From contig MBPM02000091.1 in NCBI GenBank assembly GCA_001695595.3, positions 1 through 64,000 on the forward strand: a DNA stretch of 64,000 nt, written 5' to 3'. The notes under the pieces are model-generated. The model was not told the origin of the DNA and searched no databases. It saw only the letters and a program-made list of their open reading frames with translations. The position numbers and the translations under genes were made by a program. Shown here piece by piece: positions 1 through 8,982 of this stretch; positions within the stretch are counted from its first letter, which is position 1; each line of letters begins with the position of its first letter. Origin of the DNA: Plasmopara viticola (lineage: Eukaryota; Oomycota; Peronosporomycetes; Peronosporales; Peronosporaceae).

Positions 1-219
1 TGCAATCAGTTGATGACTGACTTAAAGAGCGGGTTCAAGATGGGCAAAAGATCGGTTTTCGGGATGGGAAGATGATTGCGCCCCGGATGGGTGAGTCATT
101 TCTGATTGGCTTAGATAAATCATTGGCTTAGAGGTAGAGATGTAGTTGTGAACTAAGGACCATTAAATATATTTACTTTGCATTTTGCCATCTTCAGCTC
201 AAGTGACCTTTATTCAATA
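1..219 (+). repeat. LTR of unit A1 (partial, window starts inside it)
   Basis: This matches the last part of the family A LTR and ends ...TTCAATA just before the primer site. It differs from the other LTRs mainly by extra bases in short homopolymers, for example near 57, 94, 100 and 110. See the finding on consensus quality. Confidence 0.85.
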
Positions 220-3200
220 GGTTATTGATCCCAAGCCCCGCAGACTCTGCCTTCTTCGCCCCCGCCTCTGACACCGCCTTCGCCGCCAATGGACGCCACA
301 CCGAGCCGAATCAACAAGTTCGACGGAACGAACTTTCCATACGTGGAAGTTCAAGATGCGAATGGTGTTGGAGGAGCGCGACCTCTGGGAAGTTGCGAGC
401 GGGGAGATAAAAGCTGAGCAGCTGAGTAGTAACCCGATGGACCATCGAACCTTTAAGCGTAAGGCTCGAAAGGCAGCTGGCGATAATCTGTCTTGCGATG
501 GAGGACTCGCAGCTGCCTCTGGTTCGCTCGGCCAAAGGATGCGTATGATGCATGGTCAAGATTGGAAAGGACACGTGGAGAAGAGGAGCCTGGCAAACAA
601 GCTCTTCCTTTCGTCGCAGGTTCTTCACGACGATGATGGAGGATGGCGACGGTGTGCTAGAGCACATCAACAAGCTCAAGACGTTGGCCGAGCAGCTTGA
701 ACGCGGTGGGCGCCCCGGTGAGTGAGGACGACCTGGTAATCACGCTTCTTGGAAGTCTGTGTGATTCGTACCAGTTCCTCATCACGGCGCCTGGAGTCGC
801 GCTCGGACACACGCTGACATGGGAGCTTGTGACGTCGCGTCTGTTACACGAAGAGATGAAACGCAAGGAACAAGGTGGCGGCGTCGATGGAGTCCGCGCA
901 CGGGCAAGGACAAGCGTTTGTGACGTCGGACAACGGGACGGCGCAAGGGACGACAAAGCGACTGCTAAGGCCAGCAGTGCGTGCCATTACTGTGGAGAAC
1001 AACGGGCATTGGATCGCCAAGTGCCCCGTGAGAATTCGTGAAAACGCAGATCGACAAACGGCCAGCACAGCGTGCAAATATCGCGCAGAGCGAAGTCGAC
1101 TCTGGTGATTTTCTCTTCTCGGTTGGTGGAAACTCAAGCACCACCAAGTCGAGTTGCGTATGGCTGGTTGACTCGCGGTGCAACGCAGCACATGACTTTT
1201 TCAAGAGAGTTCATGAGAAATTACAAGGAATTCCTCCGGTGGATGTACATCTCGCAGACGACGGTGTTGTTCAAGCGATCGGACTGCGCGACATTATAAT
1301 GTCTCTGAAGACGGCCCACGGAAACAAGAAGGGCATGCTTCGTGGAGTATGGCATATTCCAAAGCTATCGCGCAATCTTTTCTCTGTTGGACGATTTACA
1401 AAAGATGTTGGACCAGTCACGTTCGAAGCCGATGGCTGTTTTGCGCAGGCAAAGGGAATGCAGTGGAAGCTTGGAGCCCGCGAGGGCAAAGGGCTGTTTA
1501 AACTGTGTATGACGCCAGTCAGCACCAACGAAGCCAATGTGACAAGCTCGTCGGGATGTCATGGGGACACCACTTCGTACCTCTGGCACCTTCGACTTGG
1601 GCACATTGGACATAGTGGTCTGGAAACTATCGTCAAGAAAAACTATGGTGTTGGCATTGACCTCGCTTCCGTGAAACAGTGGAGCTGTGTGATGGTTGTG
1701 CACTTGGCAAACAAACGCGAGTGAGTTTTATGCCAAAGTCGCCTTATCATGCAAAGAAACTGTTGGAAGTAATTCACAGTGATGTGTGTGACCTATGCAG
1801 TCGACGACTTTTAGCGGCAAGCGGTATTTTGTCACTTTCACCGACGAGTACTCGCACTTTACAACGGTATTTTTGCTGCGAAACAAGTCTGAAGTTGCCA
1901 CCAAATTTGCCGAGTTTGTTGCGTTTGCCGAAACTCAGACTGGCAAAGTTGTCAAAGTACTTCGCTGCGATAATGGAGGTGAGTACACATCGGGTGACAT
2001 GGCCAAGTTCTGCAAGCGACGTGGTATCGAGCAGAAGTTTACGCCTCCTTATACACCACAGCTTAATGGAGTGGCTGAACGCATGAACCGGACTTTGGTG
2101 GAATGTGCAAGATGCATGATCGAGCACGCTGGACTTCCAAAGACTTATTGGGGAGAGGCTGTTATGACCTCCGCTTTCCTTCGCAATCGTTGCCCGACGC
2201 GAGGTATTGCTATGGATAAATCGCCATACCAAGTTTGGACTAAAAGAAGACCTGTGCTGACGAATTTGAAGGTTTTCGGATGCCATGCTTTTGTCTCGAT
2301 TCCGAAGGAAAAGCGCAGCAAGTTTGACGCTCGGTCAGTACGCTGTCGATTTCTTGGCTACTCGGAACATGAGAAAGCGTATCGCTTTGAAGAAATAGAA
2401 AGTGGTCGTGTGCTGGTGAGTCGTGACGCAAAGTTTATGGAAGATACTTTTGACAGTGGGAGGAGCAACCGTCGCTACAATGAAGTTGTTGTTCAGGATG
2501 ATGATGAAGCGACCGATCAGGAATCCTCACAGCATGACCAGATGGAATACGAAGCCGAGGAATCTGCGCAGGAAGAAGAGGTTGAGCCTGGCAGTAAGCG
2601 TCACCAACGGACCCAATCGCTCGAAAAAGCAACTGAAGTGCCAAGGTCTAAACGACAAAGTCGATATCAATCACTTGAAGAAATGTCAGCCACAGCGCAA
2701 GACTTTGAGGCTGCGTACGTTGTGGATTCAGTGGGAGAGTTGCCGACCACCTTTAAGTCGGCGATGGAATCCGACGACGCAGCTAAATGGAAGAAGGCAT
2801 GCGATTCGGAAATGGACTCGCTACAAAAGAACAAGACATGGACGCTCGTACCACTACCAAAAGGACGCAAGGCAATCGGCAATCGATGGGTGTTTCGTGT
2901 CAAGGAGAATCAAGCCGGCGAAGTCGAGCGATTCAAAGCGCGTTTGGTGGCCAAAGGGTTCTCTCAAAAATTCGGCATTGATTATGAAGAAACGTTTGCA
3001 CCTGTGGCCAAGTTTACGTCGATTCGGATTTTACTCAGTCTGGCTGCCAAGTACGGACTCGCACTTCATCAGATGGATGTCAAAACAGCGTTTCTCAACG
3101 GCCAGCTTGACGAAGATATCTACATGACGCAGCCTGACGGCTTTACAGACAAGGCCAACCCAGACTACGTGTGCAAGTTACAGCGGTCACTGTACGGGCT

Positions 3201-4497
3201 GAAGCAATCGCCTCGCATGTGGAACAAAACCATTGACGACTTCATGTTGGGCCTGGACTTCAAGAAGTGTGAATCTGATCACTGCGTGTATGTGAAGCGG
3301 GATGGCCATGACATGATGTTCGTAGCACTTTACGTCGACGATCTAATTTTGGCCTGCAATGCTAGCAAGATGCTCCAGGAAACCAAGCACGCACTCAGCA
3401 AACGATTCGAGATGACGGATTTGGGGCAACTTCACTTCTTTCTTGGAATTGAGATCGAGCAAAATTTGAAGATCGGGACTCTGACGATGCGGCAAACCAA
3501 GTTCGCGTGCGAAATTTTAACCAAGTTCAATATGGAAAAGAGCAAGCCCGTCAGAACTCCGCAAGATCCAGGACTCAAACTTACCAAGTCAATGTGCGAA
3601 GGAGGATGCAAACACGGTGAAACCATGACCGGTGTGCCATATCGAAATGCTATTGGTTGCCTGATGTATCTTATGGTCGGTACGCGTCCGGATCTCGCTG
3701 CGGCAGTGGGGGTACTCAGCCAATTTGCAGCAGACCCATGTCCGACACACTGGCAAGCGTTAAAAAGAGTCTTCAGGTATATCCAAGGTACAAGGACGCA
3801 CGGTATTGAATTTCAAGCAGCGAATCATGATCAATTGCAAGGATTTTCGGATGCGGACTGGGCCGGAGATACAATGTCGCGAAGGAGTACAAGCGGCTAC
3901 GCCTTTATGATGAGCGGTGGATGTGTCAGCTGGAAGAGCAAGAAACAGCGTACGGTGGCACTGTCGTCTACGGAAGCTGAATACATGGCATTGTCAGAGG
4001 CTACGCAAGAGGCAATATGGCTCAAGGCGTTTATGTGTGAGCTGGGAGAGATGTCCCCGGATACAGCGGTCAAGATTTATGAAGATAATCAAGGCTCGAT
4101 TGCACTAGCGAAGAACCCGGAAGCTCATACACGAACCAAGCACATCGACATTCGATACCATTTTGTACGTGAAAAGGTTGAAGATGGTCAAGTGATTCTC
4201 GAGTACATCTCTACTCTCGACATGCTTGCCGACATAATGACCAAGCCGATTCCTGCGATGCAGTTTTGTGTACTCCGAAGCAAGCTTGGTATACAGAAGG
4301 CGAAGGCTGACGAGTCGAGTGGGAGTGTTGTCGAAGATGCTGTCGCCTCGACCAGCGACTTCATACCGGTAAGTACCGGTATCTGCAATCAGTTGATGAC
4401 TGACTTAAAGAGCGGGTTCAAGATGGGCAAAAGATCGGTTTCGGGATGGGAAGATGATTGCGCCCGGATGGTGAGTCATTCTGATTGGCTTAGATAA
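220..4497 (+). pseudogene. A1 gag-pol, frame broken repeatedly before position 1795
   Basis: This is family A gag-pol. The primer site and start codon are damaged (GGTTATTGATCCC instead of GGTTATGAGCCC), and gag, protease and the start of integrase are split by many one- or two-base indels up to about 1790. From 1795 to the end the frame is clean and almost identical to A2: integrase core, reverse transcriptase with YVDD, and RNase H with [10 protein letters not shown] and YEDNQGS. An 8-bp deletion in the following LTR (after 4347) shifts the normal tail, so the frame runs on to 4497 with a longer, unrelated tail. The clustering of indels in the first 1.8 kb suggests consensus error rather than decay, so A1 may be more intact than it looks. 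Confidence 0.8.
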
Positions 4498-4598
4498 ATC
4501 ATTGGCTTAGAGGTAGCATGTAGTTGTGAACTAAGGACCATTAAATATATTTACTTTGCATTTTGCCATCTTCAGCTCAAGTGACCTTTCATTCAATA
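4326..4598 (+). repeat. LTR shared by A1 and A2 (273 bp)
   Basis: Starts TGTTG after the purine tract GAGTGGGAG and ends CAATA against the primer site. Compared with the 280-bp LTR at 8691 it lacks the 8 bases AAAAGTAA near its start and has one extra base near its end. The deletion lies in the part that codes for the polyprotein tail. Confidence 0.95.
4550..4564 (+). promoter_or_regulatory. Initiator-like core promoter in the A1/A2 LTR
   Basis: TTTACTTTGCATTTT agrees at 13 of 15 positions with the oomycete initiator YTCATTYYNCAWTTT as I remember it. It lies in an AT-rich block (TTAAATATATTTA). The A at 4553 would be +1, giving a leader of about 50 nt before the ATG at 4603. Function is inferred. 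Confidence 0.55.
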
Positions 4599-4610
4599 GG
4601 TTATGAGCCC
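4599..4610 (+). promoter_or_regulatory. Primer binding site of A2, containing the gag-pol start codon
   Basis: GGTTATGAGCCC directly follows the LTR. Its complement GGGCTCATAACC is the anticodon stem-loop of eukaryotic initiator tRNA-Met. Drosophila copia is primed by a 5' half of this tRNA, and the same arrangement is likely here. The ATG at 4603 is the polyprotein start. Confidence 0.8.
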
Positions 4611-7600
4611 AAGCCCCGCAGACTCTGCCTTCTTCGCCCCCGCCTCTGACACCGCCTTCGCCGCCACCATGGACGCCACACCGAGCCGAATCAACAAGTT
4701 CGACGGAACGAACTTCCATACGTGGAAGTTCAAGATGCGAATGGTGTTGGAGGAGCGCGACCTCTGGGAAGTTGCGAGCGGGGAGATAAAGCTTGAGCAG
4801 CTGAGTAACCCGATGGACCAGTCGACCTTTAAGCGTAAGGCTCGAAAGGCGCTGGCGATAATCTGTCTTGCGATGGAGGACTCGCAGCTGCCTCTGGTTC
4901 GCTCGGCCAAGGATGCGTATGATGCATGGTCAAGATTGGAAGGACACTTCGAGAAGAGGAGCCTGGCAAACAAGCTCTTCCTTCGTCGCAGGTTCTTCAC
5001 GACGATGATGGAGGATGGCGACGGTGTGCTAGAGCACATCAACAAGCTCAAGACGTTGGCCGAGCAGCTTGACGCGGTGGGCGCCCCGGTGAGTGAGGAC
5101 GACCTGGTAATCACGCTTCTTGGAAGTCTGTGTGATTCGTACCAGTTCCTCATCACGGCGCTGGAGTCGCGCTCGGACACGCTGACATGGGAGCTTGTGA
5201 CGTCGCGTCTGTTACACGAAGAGATGAAACGCAAGGAACAAGGTGGCGGCGTCGATGGAGCCGCGCACGGGCAAGGACAAGCGTTTGTGACGTCGGACAA
5301 CGGACGGCGCAAGGGACGACAAGCGACTGCTAAGGCCAGCAGTGCGTGCCATTACTGTGGAGAACACGGGCATTGGATCGCCAAGTGCCCCGTGAGAATT
5401 CGTGAAAACGCAGATCGACAACGGCCAGCACAGCGTGCAAATATCGCGCAGAGCGAAGTCGACTCTGGTGATTTTCTCTTCTCGGTTGGTGGAAACTCAA
5501 GCACCACCAAGTCGAGTTGCGTATGGCTGGTTGACTCGGGTGCAACGCAGCACATGACTTTTTCAAGAGAGTTCATGAGAAATTACAAGGAAATTCCTCC
5601 GGTGGATGTACATCTCGCAGACGACGGTGTTGTTCAAGCGATCGGGACTGGCGACATTATAATGTCTCTGAAGACGGCCCACGGAAACAAGAAGGGCATG
5701 CTTCGTGGAGTATGGCATATTCCAAAGCTATCGCGCAATCTTTTCTCTGTTGGACGATTTACAAAAGATGTTGGACCAGTCACGTTCGAAGCCGATGGCT
5801 GTTTTGCGCAGGCAAAGGGAATGCAGTGGAAGCTTGGAGCCCGCGAGGGCAAAGGGCTGTTTAAACTGTGTATGACGCCAGTCAGCACCAACGAAGCCAA
5901 TGTGACAAGCTCGTCGGGATGTCATGGGGACACCACTTCGTACCTCTGGCACCTTCGACTTGGGCACATTGGACATAGTGGTCTGGAAACTATCGTCAAG
6001 AAAAACTATGGTGTTGGCATTGACCTCGCTTCCGTGAAACAGTGGGAGCTGTGTGATGGTTGTGCACTTGGCAAACAAACGCGAGTGAGTTTTATGCCAA
6101 AGTCGCCTTATCATGCAAAGAAACTGTTGGAAGTAATTCACAGTGATGTGTGTGGACCTATGCAGTCGACGACTTTTAGCGGCAAGCGGTATTTTGTCAC
6201 TTTCACCGACGAGTACTCGCACTTTACAACGGTATTTTTGCTGCGAAACAAGTCTGAAGTTGCCACCAAATTTGCCGAGTTTGTTGCGTTTGCCGAAACT
6301 CAGACTGGCAAAGTTGTCAAAGTACTTCGCTGCGATAATGGAGGTGAGTACACATCGGGTGACATGGCCAAGTTCTGCAAGCGACGTGGTATCGAGCAGA
6401 AGTTTACGCCTCCTTATACACCACAGCTTAATGGAGTGGCTGAACGCATGAACCGGACTTTGGTGGAATGTGCAAGATGCATGATCGAGCACGCTGGACT
6501 TCCAAAGACTTATTGGGGAGAGGCTGTTATGACCTCCGCTTTCCTTCGCAATCGTTGCCCGACGCGAGGTATTGCTATGGATAAATCGCCATACCAAGTT
6601 TGGACTAAAAGAAGACCTGTGCTGACGAATTTGAAGGTTTTCGGATGCCATGCTTTTGTCTCGATTCCGAAGGAAAAGCGCAGCAAGTTTGACGCTCGGT
6701 CAGTACGCTGTCGATTTCTTGGCTACTCGGAACATGAGAAAGCGTATCGCTTTGAAGAAATAGAAAGTGGTCGTGTGCTGGTGAGTCGTGACGCAAAGTT
6801 TATGGAAGATACTTTTGACAGTGGGAGGAGCAACCGTCGCTACAATGAAGTTGTTGTTCAGGATGATGATGAAGCGACCGATCAGGAATCCTCACAGCAT
6901 GACCAGATGGAATACGAAGCCGAGGAATCTGCGCAGGAAGAAGAGGTTGAGCCTGGCAGTAAGCGTCACCAACGGACCCAATCGCTCGAAAAAGCAACTG
7001 AAGTGCCAAGGTCTAAACGACAAAGTCGATATCAATCACTTGAAGAAATGTCAGCCACAGCGCAAGACTTTGAGGCTGCGTACGTTGTGGATTCAGTGGG
7101 AGAGTTGCCGACCACCTTTAAGTCGGCGATGGAATCCGACGACGCAGCTAAATGGAAGAAGGCATGCGATTCGGAAATGGACTCGCTACAAAAGAACAAG
7201 ACATGGACGCTCGTACCACTACCAAAAGGACGCAAGGCAATCGGCAATCGATGGGTGTTTCGTGTCAAGGAGAATCAAGCCGGCGAAGTCGAGCGATTCA
7301 AAGCGCGTTTGGTGGCCAAAGGGTTCTCTCAAAAATTCGGCATTGATTATGAAGAAACGTTTGCACCTGTGGCCAAGTTTACGTCGATTCGGATTTTACT
7401 CAGTCTGGCTGCCAAGTACGGACTCGCACTTCATCAGATGGATGTCAAAACAGCGTTTCTCAACGGCCAGCTTGACGAAGATATCTACATGACGCAGCCT
7501 GACGGCTTTACAGACAAGGCCAACCCAGACTACGTGTGCAAGTTACAGCGGTCACTGTACGGGCTGAAGCAATCGCCTCGCATGTGGAACAAAACCATTG

Positions 7601-8745
7601 ACGACTTCATGTTGGGCCTGGACTTCAAGAAGTGTGAATCTGATCACTGCGTGTATGTGAAGCGGGATGGCCATGACATGATGTTCGTAGCACTTTACGT
7701 CGACGATCTAATTTTGGCCTGCAATGCTAGCAAGATGCTCCAGGAAACCAAGCACGCACTCAGCAAACGATTCGAGATGACGGATTTGGGGCAACTTCAC
7801 TTCTTTCTTGGAATTGAGATCGAGCAAAATTTGAAGATCGGGACTCTGACGATGCGGCAAACCAAGTTCGCGTGCGAAATTTTAACCAAGTTCAATATGG
7901 AAAAGAGCAAGCCCGTCAGAACTCCGCAAGATCCAGGACTCAAACTTACCAAGTCAATGTGCGAAGGAGGATGCAAACACGGTGAAACCATGACCGGTGT
8001 GCCATATCGAAATGCTATTGGTTGCCTGATGTATCTTATGGTCGGTACGCGTCCGGATCTCGCTGCGGCAGTGGGGGTACTCAGCCAATTTGCAGCAGAC
8101 CCATGTCCGACACACTGGCAAGCGTTAAAAAGAGTCTTCAGGTATATCCAAGGTACAAGGACGCACGGTATTGAGTTTCAAGCAGCGAATCATGATCAAT
8201 TGCAAGGATTTTCGGATGCGGACTGGGCCGGAGATACAATGTCGCGAAGGAGTACAAGCGGCTACGCCTTTATGATGAGCGGTGGATGTGTCAGCTGGAA
8301 GAGCAAGAAACAGCGTACGGTGGCACTGTCGTCTACGGAAGCTGAATACATGGCATTGTCAGAGGCTACGCAAGAGGCAATATGGCTCAAGGCGTTTATG
8401 TGTGAGCTGGGAGAGATGTCCCCGGATACAGCGGTCAAGATTTATGAAGATAATCAAGGCTCGATTGCACTAGCGAAGAACCCGGAAGCTCATACACGAA
8501 CCAAGCACATCGACATTCGATACCATTTTGTACGTGAAAAGGTTGAAGATGGTCAAGTGATTCTCGAGTACATCTCTACTCTCGACATGCTTGCCGACTT
8601 AATGACCAAGCCGATTCCTGCGATGCAGTTTTGTGTACTCCGAAGCAAGCTTGGTATACAGAAGGCGAAGGCTGACGAGTCGAGTGGGAGTGTTGTCGAA
8701 GATGCTGTAAAAGTAACGCCTCGACCAGCGACTTCATACCGGTAA
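4603..8745 (+). CDS. A2 copia gag-pol polyprotein, intact
   Basis: A single uninterrupted frame of 1380 residues. Gag occupies roughly residues 1-245 with a CCHC knuckle (C-x2-C-x4-H-x4-C) at 249-262. The aspartic protease has DSGAT at 311-315. Integrase has an HHCC region starting near H450 and ending C484/C487, and a catalytic D515, D578, E614 with the 35-residue D-E spacing of retroelement integrases. Reverse transcriptase carries YVDD at 1032-1035. RNase H has D1205, E1246 and D1283. No gag/pol frameshift or stop is visible, so the gag:pol ratio must be set some other way. The start is the ATG inside the primer site. About 17 C-terminal residues and the stop lie in the 3' LTR. All key residues are present, so this copy could be functional. 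Confidence 0.95.
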   Translation: MSPSPADSAFFAPASDTAFAATMDATPSRINKFDGTNFHTWKFKMRMVLEERDLWEVASGEIKLEQLSNPMDQSTFKRKARKALAIICLAMEDSQLPLVRSAKDAYDAWSRLEGHFEKRSLANKLFLRRRFFTTMMEDGDGVLEHINKLKTLAEQLDAVGAPVSEDDLVITLLGSLCDSYQFLITALESRSDTLTWELVTSRLLHEEMKRKEQGGGVDGAAHGQGQAFVTSDNGRRKGRQATAKASSACHYCGEHGHWIAKCPVRIRENADRQRPAQRANIAQSEVDSGDFLFSVGGNSSTTKSSCVWLVDSGATQHMTFSREFMRNYKEIPPVDVHLADDGVVQAIGTGDIIMSLKTAHGNKKGMLRGVWHIPKLSRNLFSVGRFTKDVGPVTFEADGCFAQAKGMQWKLGAREGKGLFKLCMTPVSTNEANVTSSSGCHGDTTSYLWHLRLGHIGHSGLETIVKKNYGVGIDLASVKQWELCDGCALGKQTRVSFMPKSPYHAKKLLEVIHSDVCGPMQSTTFSGKRYFVTFTDEYSHFTTVFLLRNKSEVATKFAEFVAFAETQTGKVVKVLRCDNGGEYTSGDMAKFCKRRGIEQKFTPPYTPQLNGVAERMNRTLVECARCMIEHAGLPKTYWGEAVMTSAFLRNRCPTRGIAMDKSPYQVWTKRRPVLTNLKVFGCHAFVSIPKEKRSKFDARSVRCRFLGYSEHEKAYRFEEIESGRVLVSRDAKFMEDTFDSGRSNRRYNEVVVQDDDEATDQESSQHDQMEYEAEESAQEEEVEPGSKRHQRTQSLEKATEVPRSKRQSRYQSLEEMSATAQDFEAAYVVDSVGELPTTFKSAMESDDAAKWKKACDSEMDSLQKNKTWTLVPLPKGRKAIGNRWVFRVKENQAGEVERFKARLVAKGFSQKFGIDYEETFAPVAKFTSIRILLSLAAKYGLALHQMDVKTAFLNGQLDEDIYMTQPDGFTDKANPDYVCKLQRSLYGLKQSPRMWNKTIDDFMLGLDFKKCESDHCVYVKRDGHDMMFVALYVDDLILACNASKMLQETKHALSKRFEMTDLGQLHFFLGIEIEQNLKIGTLTMRQTKFACEILTKFNMEKSKPVRTPQDPGLKLTKSMCEGGCKHGETMTGVPYRNAIGCLMYLMVGTRPDLAAAVGVLSQFAADPCPTHWQALKRVFRYIQGTRTHGIEFQAANHDQLQGFSDADWAGDTMSRRSTSGYAFMMSGGCVSWKSKKQRTVALSSTEAEYMALSEATQEAIWLKAFMCELGEMSPDTAVKIYEDNQGSIALAKNPEAHTRTKHIDIRYHFVREKVEDGQVILEYISTLDMLADLMTKPIPAMQFCVLRSKLGIQKAKADESSGSVVEDAVKVTPRPATSYR

Positions 8746-8755
8746 GTACCGGTAT
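8736..8755 (+). other. Palindrome spanning the polyprotein stop codon in the LTR
   Basis: ATACCGGTAAGTACCGGTAT can fold as an 8-bp stem with loop AAGT. The TAA stop sits at its centre. The same structure recurs in the other A and B LTRs. The F LTR form (TATCGGTAAGTATCGGTAT, 62516-62534) keeps pairing in RNA through G-U pairs. A role in termination, RNA processing or cDNA synthesis is unknown. Confidence 0.6.
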
Positions 8756-8922
8756 CTGCAATCAGTTGATGACTGACTTAAAGAGCGGGTTCAAGATGGG
8801 CAAAAGATCGGTTTCGGGATGGGAAGATGATTGCGCCCGGATGGTGAGTCATTCTGATTGGCTTAGATAAATCATTGGCTTAGAGGTAGCATGTAGTTGT
8901 GAACTAAGGACCATTAAATATA

Positions 8923-8937
8923 TTTACTTTGCATTTT
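8923..8937 (+). promoter_or_regulatory. Initiator-like core promoter in the A2/A3 LTR
   Basis: Same motif and setting as in the 4326 LTR. The presumed +1 A at 8926 gives a 49-nt leader to the ATG at 8975. Confidence 0.55.
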
Positions 8938-8970
8938 GCCATCTTCAGCTCAAGTGACCTTTATTCAATA

Positions 8971-8982
8971 GGTTATGAGCCC
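8971..8982 (+). promoter_or_regulatory. Primer binding site and start codon of A3
   Basis: GGTTATGAGCCC directly after the LTR; ATG at 8975. Confidence 0.8.

Larger units (their letters stand above)
8691..8970 (+). repeat. LTR shared by A2 and A3 (280 bp)
   Basis: TGTTG...CAATA, preceded by the purine tract CGAGTGGGAG (8681-8690) and followed directly by the primer site. It contains the polyprotein stop within a palindrome (8736-8755), then an AT-rich initiator region. Confidence 0.95.

Noticed and set aside
225..1204. Short open frames at the left end as small host genes
   Set aside because: They are pieces of A1 gag and its opposite strand produced by frame breaks.
5085..5100. Donor-like GGTGAGTG in gag and others in integrase (GGTGAGTAC near 6343), considered as splice sites for a gag-only RNA as in Drosophila copia
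   Set aside because: The bases are explained by conserved codons (APVSEDD, NGGEY). Families B and D do not keep a clear donor, and no matching acceptor could be argued.
5728..6651. Long open frames on the strand opposite to integrase (about 300 codons), recurring in A2, A3, A5 and A7
   Set aside because: They mirror gag-pol codons, recur only because the copies are nearly identical, and have no recognisable domain.
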